In this document: in pieces, positions 1 to 6,547 of the stretch
How the letters are laid out: each line of letters starts with the position of its first letter
Numbering within the stretch: the first letter of the stretch is position 1
From: Patescibacteria group bacterium
Lineage (GTDB): Bacteria; Patescibacteriota; Minisyncoccia; Phycocordibacterales; PALSA-1337
Direction: 5' to 3'
DNA: 23,513 nt
Assembly: GCA_030917665.1 (NCBI GenBank)
Contig: JAUPUH010000033.1
Location: 1-23,513 of the forward strand
The notes under the pieces: model-generated
Database searches by the model: none
Told to the model about the DNA's origin: nothing
What the model saw: only the letters and a program-made list of their open reading frames with translations
Program-made: the position numbers and the translations under genes

Positions 1-435
1 CATCCTTCTCATGTATTTATTGATGTAGTCCTCCTTTGCCTTCATTGAAGGAACATTCAAATGGTGATTGAAAACTTTCTCGCGATCAAATGGGAACGTT
101 TCAAGCACATACTCAAAAGCAACACAGTGATTCGCCTCTTCCCACATCTGCTTTGCAAGATAAAGGTGGCACTCAGGAGACTTCAAATATGGATATATTC
201 CCAGGGCGATTGATCGATTTACAATGAGTTCTGCTGGATTGAAAAATGCCATGAGGAATTCGACCGCATGTCGCTCATCATCCGTCATGTTCTTCCAATC
301 ATCAAGGTCTTCCTTGAGTGTAATCTCGTGAGGAAACCACGTATTTCGAACGGCTTGATTATAAAGATCATACGCCCACTTGTACTTTATGGGGTGCAGA
401 CTTGTATCCTCAGGAGCGGCTTTTCCGATAAGCAT
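1..435 (-). CDS. nrdB: Ribonucleotide reductase class I, small (R2/beta) subunit, Tyr-less subclass Ic-like, partial
   Basis: R2 houses the metal-radical cofactor that starts catalysis in the NrdA subunit, reducing ribonucleotides to deoxyribonucleotides in the cytoplasm. The first 145 codons are visible; the rest lies beyond the left edge. The ferritin-like helices carry metal ligands E69, E100 and H103, with E. coli D84/E115/H118 spacing (31 and 3 residues). The first ligand is Glu rather than Asp. Four residues after H103, where E. coli has radical Tyr122, there is F107 (motif EEANHCVAF). This Glu plus Phe combination is the mark of subclass Ic (Chlamydia R2c), known to use a Mn/Fe cofactor instead of a tyrosyl radical; its use here is inferred. 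The gene follows nrdA by 39 bp without a Shine-Dalgarno sequence, so co-transcription is likely. The second half of the metal site cannot be seen. Confidence 0.93.
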   Translation of the reverse strand, partial: MLIGKAAPEDTSLHPIKYKWAYDLYNQAVRNTWFPHEITLKEDLDDWKNMTDDERHAVEFLMAFFNPAELIVNRSIALGIYPYLKSPECHLYLAKQMWEEANHCVAFEYVLETFPFDREKVFNHHLNVPSMKAKEDYINKYMRRM

Positions 436-474
436 GTGATTTTTTTATTTTAAATTGATAATAATGACGCTATT

Positions 475-3159
475 CTACTGGCACGCTTCACACTGTGCAA
501 GCTCTGATGGATCGACTGGACAAACTTTCGGCTTTGTTTTCTTTGAAGTGATTTGGATATTTGGGTTCGAGCTCAATTGAGCCATGATGTCTTCACGAGA
601 AGGAGTTGGTGTGGCGGGAGCGGGGGTTGGTACAACTGGAGCAGTTGCAAGAACTACTGGCTCCTGAACTCTTACTGGGGCAACTGCGACAGGAACCTTT
701 TCAATAACAGGCATCTGCACAGGAGTTTGAATCGCTGGCTGAACCTCTAGGATAACTTCGTCTTCCTTTCGAGCCGAAGCTACAGCGGAGAATCCTCTCT
801 TGCCCATCTTTTCTGCCTTATTGACCTTTGTAGTGCTCTGCTCAGCTGTATGTCGAGGCTTCATGTGCAAGTAATAGGTAGACTTGAGACCCTTCTTCCA
901 TGCAGTTGTATAGATAGCCATGGTCTCGTCAATATCTCGAGTTTCAAGATACATATTTCGTGAAAGAGCTTGATCAACCCATTTCTGTGCCCGAGCAGCA
1001 ACTTCGACGTATGCAAGAGGTGAAGTTGTAAATGCAGTCTTGTAAATATCCTTCGTGTGCTGAGGGATCTGAGGAATAGAAGCAATGTCGCCCTGATTTT
1101 CAATGATAGCTTCTCGAACCTTTTCCCAGATTCCCATATTCTTCAAATCTTTCACAAGGTTATGGTTGATGTCCATATACTTTCCTGAAATCTTGTTTCG
1201 AGAAAAAACCTGTGCAAATCGTGCATCGATTCCAGGGGTAGTTCCTACGACAAGCCCGATGTTTGCATTCGGAGCAACCGCCATGAGCGTAGCATTTCTC
1301 ATTCCTTTCTTAACCTTTGATCGAAGAAGATCCCAGTTAAGCCCCTTGTGCTTGCTCTGAGTATCAACAGTGACCTCGATTCCACGTTCAGCAGAAAGTT
1401 TCTTGATCGTATCAATAGGAACATATCCCTTTGACCACATTGAGCCGTTGAAATTCTTGTAAGATCCGCGCTCAATTGCGAGATTTGCACTTTCATCGAT
1501 CGCCATGTAGCTCACAAACTCAAAAATTCTGTCGGCAAAATCCCATGCATGCTCACTATCGTATGCCATGCCAAGCTGCTCTATAGTATCTGCAAATCCC
1601 ATCACCCCAAGACCCATCGCGCGGTTTTCCCTATCAGACTTTGCAGCTTCTGGAATTGGGAGAACATTAATATCAATGAGGTTGTCGAGCTGTCGGACTG
1701 CGAGTCGTACAGATTCTTCAAGACGACCCCAATGGACTTCTTTGTTTTTAATATGAGCAGCAAGGTTAAGTGAAGCGAGGTTACAAACCGCAACATTCTC
1801 CTTGTCCTGTGGAAGACATATTTCTGTACACAAGTTAGACATGTGTATCGTACCGGTATTGTTGTTGAGAGCTCGAACATTAATAGTATCTTTCCAAACA
1901 AGCCATGGGTGCGACGTCGACTGTAGAGCAACAAGAATCTGTCGGTACTGTTCTGCTGCAGGAACTTTCTTGAACATTTTGAGCTCACCTCTGTCTGCCT
2001 TCTCTGTGTAATAAGCGTAGCGAACACTGAATTCCTGGCCGTAAAGCTCGTTTAAATCACCTGTTTCAGCAGGATCAAACATATACCAATCCTTACCAGC
2101 TTCAACACGTTTCATGAATTCATCAGAAAGAAAAACTGCAGTATTCGCTGTTCGCATCCTCATATAATCGTCTCCAGCGTTGTGCTTCCAGTCGATGAAC
2201 TCAGGAAAATCATAATGCCAATTCTCCATATAGAAACAGAGAGCCCCCTTTTTCTTTCCTCCTCTCATGACTGCACGAATCGCTGTGTCGATGACTTTTG
2301 CAAAAGGAGTCGGACCGCTTGATACTCCACCGAAATTTGATTTTAATGGTGAGCCTGTAGCACGAAGCTTTGTTATGGATGCACCAATTCCTCCAGAACC
2401 CTTTGAGAGTAGAAGAACGTCTGAAACTGACTTTGCAATATGCCCCATATCATCATGAATCTCCATGAGGTAACAGTTTGAGAGAGCGGGACGAGTTGTT
2501 CCAGCACCAAGATTTGTAGAACCTCCAGCGATGTACTGGTGTCGAGACATCTTTTCATAAAATTTCTTCGCGTATTCTGTAGGATTGTCTTCATGATACG
2601 AAAGTCCCATCGCTACTCGCATGAAAAAGTACTGTGGAGTTTCAACTGTCTCCTGTCTATCATTTTTCATGAAATACCTGTTGAGGATTCCATCAAGTCC
2701 AGCGTATCCAAACAAATCATCTCTCTCAATTGCGAGAGTGTCAGAGAGCTGTTCAAGGTCAAACTTACGCCCCATATCTGGATGAAGTCTTTTATTCTCT
2801 ATTCCTGACTTTATATATGTTACGAAACCATCTCGATGCTTCTTTTTTAGATCAGCAGGATTTTCTTTGTCATATTCTCCAATCGCCTTTCGATAAATCG
2901 TCTTCAAAAGAAGTCGTGTGGCGACTTTATCATACTGAATATCCTCTTTTATATTTTGAACTGCCGCATTTATAGTAGCCTGATCAAGTTCATCAGTCGT
3001 AATGCCATCATAGAGAGTCAGATGAGTCTCTGTAGCGATCTGCGTCACCATCGCAATCGGATCAGTAAGACCTGCACACGCACGTTCTATGGAACGATTC
3101 ACTCGATCAGCATTATGGGGTTCGCGGGTTCCGTCGGCTTTGGTGATTGTAATGCTCAT
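475..3159 (-). CDS. nrdA: Ribonucleoside-diphosphate reductase, large (alpha) subunit
   Basis: Catalytic subunit of class I ribonucleotide reductase, 894 aa. An N-terminal ATP-cone (about 3-95) provides the allosteric activity site. The ten-stranded barrel carries C229 (NCYLME), N442/C444/E446 (SNLCTEI) and C459 (AVCNLAS), matching the E. coli C225, N437/C439/E441 and C462 set. Radical-relay tyrosines Y762-Y763 (STYYL) are present. A swinging tail ends in C890/C893 (CEACQ), the pair that reloads the active site via thioredoxin or glutaredoxin. Between barrel and tail lies an unusual Pro/Val/Ala-rich linker (about 806-855), which helps make the protein longer than E. coli NrdA (761 aa). The ATG at 3159 gives a complete ATP-cone. 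nrdB follows directly. A possible -10 (TATGCT) lies about 50 nt upstream, and no NrdR box was recognised. Stop is TAG. Confidence 0.97.
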   Translation of the reverse strand: MSITITKADGTREPHNADRVNRSIERACAGLTDPIAMVTQIATETHLTLYDGITTDELDQATINAAVQNIKEDIQYDKVATRLLLKTIYRKAIGEYDKENPADLKKKHRDGFVTYIKSGIENKRLHPDMGRKFDLEQLSDTLAIERDDLFGYAGLDGILNRYFMKNDRQETVETPQYFFMRVAMGLSYHEDNPTEYAKKFYEKMSRHQYIAGGSTNLGAGTTRPALSNCYLMEIHDDMGHIAKSVSDVLLLSKGSGGIGASITKLRATGSPLKSNFGGVSSGPTPFAKVIDTAIRAVMRGGKKKGALCFYMENWHYDFPEFIDWKHNAGDDYMRMRTANTAVFLSDEFMKRVEAGKDWYMFDPAETGDLNELYGQEFSVRYAYYTEKADRGELKMFKKVPAAEQYRQILVALQSTSHPWLVWKDTINVRALNNNTGTIHMSNLCTEICLPQDKENVAVCNLASLNLAAHIKNKEVHWGRLEESVRLAVRQLDNLIDINVLPIPEAAKSDRENRAMGLGVMGFADTIEQLGMAYDSEHAWDFADRIFEFVSYMAIDESANLAIERGSYKNFNGSMWSKGYVPIDTIKKLSAERGIEVTVDTQSKHKGLNWDLLRSKVKKGMRNATLMAVAPNANIGLVVGTTPGIDARFAQVFSRNKISGKYMDINHNLVKDLKNMGIWEKVREAIIENQGDIASIPQIPQHTKDIYKTAFTTSPLAYVEVAARAQKWVDQALSRNMYLETRDIDETMAIYTTAWKKGLKSTYYLHMKPRHTAEQSTTKVNKAEKMGKRGFSAVASARKEDEVILEVQPAIQTPVQMPVIEKVPVAVAPVRVQEPVVLATAPVVPTPAPATPTPSREDIMAQLSSNPNIQITSKKTKPKVCPVDPSELAQCEACQ

Positions 3160-3294
3160 TGGTAGATGAATTGATTAAGCTAATAAGTAAGAGTTATTTT
3201 ACCTTTTTAGCATAGGCATAAAAAGTGGATAACCTGTTTATTCATCAGCAAGGAACAGAAATAGAAAATTGTAAATACTTTTTCGTATTTTTTC

Positions 3295-3762
3295 TTACTT
3301 TTGACTCATTATTCGACTGAAATTGAGAACTTTTCCTATTACGAGACCGTTTTTCTGAGCAAAACCTGCATTTGCCTCAAGAATATAGAGGCTTTTTTCG
3401 GGTGGGAAGAAAACTTTTGGATAGGTATTTGGCGAAACATCTTTTTCTAAATGGACAATCTTACCCTTGTCGTCTAGCCAAAATATATCAATTGGAAATT
3501 TCATATCCTTCATCCAAATGCCGTACTTATCGAGATCATTAAAAACAAAAAACATAGCTGAGTCAGCTGGCAGCGATTCCAGACCACCAAGTCCTTGGGT
3601 TCTACTTTCAGAAGTTGCTGCTACAGTGAGCTCAATCTTCTTTTCAGGCAAAATCAGATAGGCTTTTTCATCATAAATGCTTGTATTGGAGTTCGTAAAA
3701 ACAGACACACCCCCGATGAGAAGGCTTCCTGCGAGCGCGAAGACGAGAATTCTAAGCGGCAT
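3295..3762 (-). CDS. DUF192 family exported protein
   Basis: 155 aa. A hydrophobic N-terminal segment (about 4-22) looks like a signal peptide or anchor, so the domain should lie outside the membrane. The body matches DUF192: a GLGGLESLP segment near 57-65, the MFFVF strand at about 70-74, the family hallmark IWMKDMKFPIDIFWLD around 82-97, then a GKIVHLEKDVSP strand and a terminal LEANAGFAQKNGLVIG at about 128-143. The family is widespread but its biochemical role is not established. The ATG lies one base after the stop of the upstream membrane-protein gene, so the two are translationally linked. The upstream AAGG is about 12 nt from the start and too distant to be a convincing ribosome binding site. 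Stop is TAA. Confidence 0.85.
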   Translation of the reverse strand: MPLRILVFALAGSLLIGGVSVFTNSNTSIYDEKAYLILPEKKIELTVAATSESRTQGLGGLESLPADSAMFFVFNDLDKYGIWMKDMKFPIDIFWLDDKGKIVHLEKDVSPNTYPKVFFPPEKSLYILEANAGFAQKNGLVIGKVLNFSRIMSQK

Positions 3763-3763
3763 A

Positions 3764-4219
3764 TTATCTTTTTACCTTATGCATCGGGTGTAAATGTGCA
3801 GCAACACTTACCGCAAGTGCCACAATGACGAGATTCTTCACTATATACTGCCCTTCAAGGGTTGGAATAAAAAATCCTTGCCATGTCATATCTGGAAGGA
3901 AAAGAAGCGGTAGACATGTCATCACCATATGAGGAATAAGGAGTGCAATCGCAAACCGCGCAAAACGAGGTATAAGAAAAGAAACTCCGATAAGCATTTC
4001 GTAGAGTGCAAAAAGAATAATGAACGTTTCCCATTGCATGAAAGGTAGCGTAACCTCCATGAGATCCATAACCATAGGGCTTGCTGGGCTCAATCCAAAA
4101 ATCTTCAATATGCCGAACCAAAAAAATACCACGAAGAGCGCAACACGTGCCGCGGGCATACTCACCTTCCTCAAAAGATGGATGAACCAAGTATCAAATT
4201 GTTCAAGATAGCGACGCAT
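3764..4219 (-). CDS. DoxX/DUF417-like integral membrane protein
   Basis: 151 aa with about four transmembrane segments (roughly 25-42, 61-82, 86-107 and 128-143). The pattern RVALFVVFFWFGILKIFG near the N-terminus, an ALYEMLIGVSFLI helix, and a final GQYIVKNLVIVALAV helix resemble DoxX-type and YkgB/RclC (DUF417) proteins, which are small inner-membrane proteins, some linked to redox stress. The substrate and activity are unknown. It is the first gene of a two-gene unit with the DUF192 gene, separated by one base. It is divergent from the P-loop kinase gene, with a 37-bp shared intergenic region containing candidate -10 boxes for both directions. The family call rests on residue pattern and topology only. 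Confidence 0.65.
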   Translation of the reverse strand: MRRYLEQFDTWFIHLLRKVSMPAARVALFVVFFWFGILKIFGLSPASPMVMDLMEVTLPFMQWETFIILFALYEMLIGVSFLIPRFARFAIALLIPHMVMTCLPLLFLPDMTWQGFFIPTLEGQYIVKNLVIVALAVSVAAHLHPMHKVKR

Positions 4220-4233
4220 GTGGATATGCTAAT

Positions 4234-4251
4234 AGTATATATGATATCATA
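4234..4251. promoter_or_regulatory. Divergent promoter region with 12-bp palindrome
   Basis: The 37 bp between two divergent starts contains TATGATATCATA (4240-4251), a perfect 12-bp palindrome. Each half is a TATGAT -10-like hexamer, one per strand. On the minus strand TATACT (4239-4234) is another candidate. Placing +1 seven bases after the hexamer gives leaders of about 5 nt for the kinase gene (+) and 8 nt (TATACT) or about 20 nt (TATGAT) for the membrane-protein gene (-). No good -35 boxes are seen. Confidence 0.4.
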
Positions 4252-4256
4252 CGGAC

Positions 4257-4790
4257 ATGAAAATCGCTTTTGTTGGACCAGCTGCCGTCGGAAAGGACGT
4301 CGCCTCAGATTATATTGCAAAAAAATTCAATTTGACCCACATCCCAACTGGAGATATCGTCCGCGAATACGTGAAGAAAAATAATTTAGGAACTCTCGAT
4401 CGAGCCAACGTCAGAATAATTGCAAAGAAAATGCGTGATGAGCAGGGTGGCGATATTCTTGTTAAAATCGCTCTAGAAAATCACCCTGACAATGTCGTGC
4501 TGAGCGGTCTAAGGGCGGTAGATGAGATTTATACCCTCAAAAAGCTAGGTGGGAAGGTGGTAGCACTCAACGCACCGATGGATAAACGTTTCGAATGGGC
4601 AAAAATCAGAGGCAGAATCGGAGATCATATATCATTCGAAGATTTCAAGGCAATTGAAAACAAGGAATACTCGGATAAGGACAAAAATAGCCAAAATGTC
4701 GCTCCTGTCATGGCGCTGGCTGATTACGAAGTCATGAATGACGGCAATCTCGATAGTCTTTTCAAAAAACTCGACGCGATCAATTTCTAG
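4257..4790 (+). CDS. P-loop nucleotide kinase, UPF0200/dephospho-CoA kinase-like
   Basis: 177 aa, P-loop NTPase fold of the kinase class. The Walker A is GPAAVGKD (7-14), with Asp where Ser/Thr is usual; a GKD ending also occurs in some deoxynucleoside monophosphate kinases. Further family-type segments are TGDIVREY (31-38), the VVLSGLRAVDEI strand and switch (80-91), RFEWAKIRGR (111-120) with lid-like arginines, and a C-terminal MALADYEVMNDGNLDSLF. This order resembles archaeal UPF0200/dephospho-CoA kinase-like proteins rather than bacterial CoaE. The substrate cannot be assigned; a nucleotide or dephospho-CoA is possible. The gene stands alone on the plus strand and its TAG stop overlaps the TAG stop of the convergent ABC gene in a shared CTAG. 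The ATG is preceded by a -10-like box, with no Shine-Dalgarno. Confidence 0.72.
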   Translation: MKIAFVGPAAVGKDVASDYIAKKFNLTHIPTGDIVREYVKKNNLGTLDRANVRIIAKKMRDEQGGDILVKIALENHPDNVVLSGLRAVDEIYTLKKLGGKVVALNAPMDKRFEWAKIRGRIGDHISFEDFKAIENKEYSDKDKNSQNVAPVMALADYEVMNDGNLDSLFKKLDAINF

Positions 4791-6547
4791 CTCGTTCTCT
4801 TGTGATGCAGAAGCATCTCCACCGCGTGTTCCATTGAACCAGCTTCAGTCACTTCGCCACTATTTACAAAGAATATTCCATCTGCATTCTCAATTGTATT
4901 GAGACGATGAGCGATAATCACGCGTGCTGTTTCCTTCGGTAATTTTTCAAGCACTGCTTCAAGAAGTTTTTCAGTAACTGTATCTATATTTGCCGTTGCT
5001 TCGTCAAGAATAAGAATTTCTGGCTTACGAAGAACTGCACGGATAAACGCGATGAGCTGCCGTTGACCGAGAGACAGACTGCTATAATTCCCCACTTTTG
5101 TCTCCAATCCCTCATCAAAACGGACCAAGAGATCAGAAAGTCCAGAATCCTTGAGATCCTTTTCCAAATCCCTCATCTTATCTCCATCGTAAAAAGAATT
5201 TCCGTAGACGATATTTTCCCGTACGGTTCCACTAAAGAGAAATGGCTCCTGAAGAATAAAACCGATTTTCTGCGAACGAACTTCTGGAGCATACGAGCGA
5301 ATATCTTTACCATCAAGAAAAACTGTTCCTGATGTAGGATCATAGAGGCGCGCGATGAGAGAAGCGGTTGTTGTCTTTCCTCCTCCTGTCGGTCCGACAA
5401 GCGCATAAGTCTTCCCTTTTTCAAATATGAAATTAGCATCCTTAAGCACCGTATCTCCGTCAGGATATGAGAAGAATACTTTTTCAAAAGCGATAACGCC
5501 CTTTCCTTCTTTTTTCTCAGACGATTCAATAACCTCAAGATTTGATTTAAGATGAAGAATTTCTCCAACCCGATCCCATGCAGCCAAAGCCGTTTGGAAT
5601 GTAGACCACATGCGAGCCATCTCACGCAAAGGATCATAAAAACGAGTGACGTACATAACAAAGCTCACAAGCACTCCAATTGCGATTGCACCATTTGAAA
5701 TGAGGAATATTCCATAACCAAGAACAATCAATAGTCCGAGATTTGAAGCCCATTCAAAAATCGGAGTAAATATCTCATTACCAACACCAGCATGAATAGC
5801 TGCTTTGTAATTCTTCTCATTAACCTCAGCAAACTTCTCTGCAAAATAGTCTCGACGATTAAATGCGAGAATCACCTTAAAGTTAGTCATGCTTTCCTGA
5901 GCATCGGCAGTCAAAGTTCCTGTTGCTTTGAGGCTCGCTCGGGTTCGTTTCTTAACTGTTGGAGAAACTATCCATGTAAATGCAAACGTCACCGCTGCAG
6001 GTATAAGAGCTGCAAGTGCAAGCTTCCAATTAATAAAAAGAATGAATATTCCAGACCCGAGAACAATGAAAAGGCTACCCACGAATCTCATGAGTCCTTC
6101 AGAAAAGAATTGATTGAGTTTGTCGGTATCGTTGTTAATGCGAGAAATGAGATCTCCAGATTTATTTTGATTAAAAAAAGCCAGCGGGAGTTCCATGAGC
6201 TTGCTGAAAACATCATTGCGAAGTCTCCACAATGTACGTTGAGCGACCGCTCCCATAACTCGCATCTGGACATAGTTGGCAATGAAAGCAGCAGCATATA
6301 CAGCGAGAAGGATTCCAGAAAAAGTCAGAACGCCCTTCATATTTCCTTGCTGAATAAAAGTATCGATCACATACCCGATGAGAAGTGGGCCGACAAGCGT
6401 CAGTCCAGAATTGAGAATGACAGTTGTTATTGATGTAATGATTCCCTTCTTTTCCTCAGCAAGAATAGGAACCATCTTTCCGAAAGCTTCCTTGAGCGAT
6501 TCGGTCTTTTCTGAATCTTGTTCTTTGTTGAGATAATAATTATTCAT
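4787..6547 (-). CDS. ABC exporter half-transporter, subunit with consensus catalytic site
   Basis: 586 aa from the ATG at 6547, with an N-terminal six-helix exporter domain (about 30-325) and a C-terminal ATPase domain (about 350-580). Walker A is GPTGGGKT (385-392), Q-loop Q433, Walker B ILILDE with catalytic E516, and H-loop H547. The signature is LSLGQ (491-495) instead of LSGGQ. Its partner upstream has the complementary defects, so this subunit should supply the working Walker A/B/H set of a heterodimer. The substrate is unknown; the family exports drugs, lipids or peptides. A start 28 codons further upstream is open but lies inside the preceding gene and adds a non-conserved leader. The ATG at 6547 overlaps that gene's end by 8 bp, which fits translational coupling. 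Stop is TAG within CTAG shared with the convergent kinase gene. Confidence 0.93.
   Translation of the reverse strand: MNNYYLNKEQDSEKTESLKEAFGKMVPILAEEKKGIITSITTVILNSGLTLVGPLLIGYVIDTFIQQGNMKGVLTFSGILLAVYAAAFIANYVQMRVMGAVAQRTLWRLRNDVFSKLMELPLAFFNQNKSGDLISRINNDTDKLNQFFSEGLMRFVGSLFIVLGSGIFILFINWKLALAALIPAAVTFAFTWIVSPTVKKRTRASLKATGTLTADAQESMTNFKVILAFNRRDYFAEKFAEVNEKNYKAAIHAGVGNEIFTPIFEWASNLGLLIVLGYGIFLISNGAIAIGVLVSFVMYVTRFYDPLREMARMWSTFQTALAAWDRVGEILHLKSNLEVIESSEKKEGKGVIAFEKVFFSYPDGDTVLKDANFIFEKGKTYALVGPTGGGKTTTASLIARLYDPTSGTVFLDGKDIRSYAPEVRSQKIGFILQEPFLFSGTVRENIVYGNSFYDGDKMRDLEKDLKDSGLSDLLVRFDEGLETKVGNYSSLSLGQRQLIAFIRAVLRKPEILILDEATANIDTVTEKLLEAVLEKLPKETARVIIAHRLNTIENADGIFFVNSGEVTEAGSMEHAVEMLLHHKRTS

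Noticed and set aside
3273..3290. Hairpin AAATAC-TTTTTC-GTATTT behind the DUF192 gene
   Set aside because: The stem is short and AT-only, and in the direction of transcription it is followed by ACAATTTTC, not a clean T-run. Too weak to call a terminator.
3160..3294. Possible NrdR boxes or riboswitch upstream of nrdA
   Set aside because: No pair of NrdR-like palindromes (ACACTATATATAGTGT type) and no conserved riboswitch core were recognised; only a weak TATGCT -10 candidate is present.
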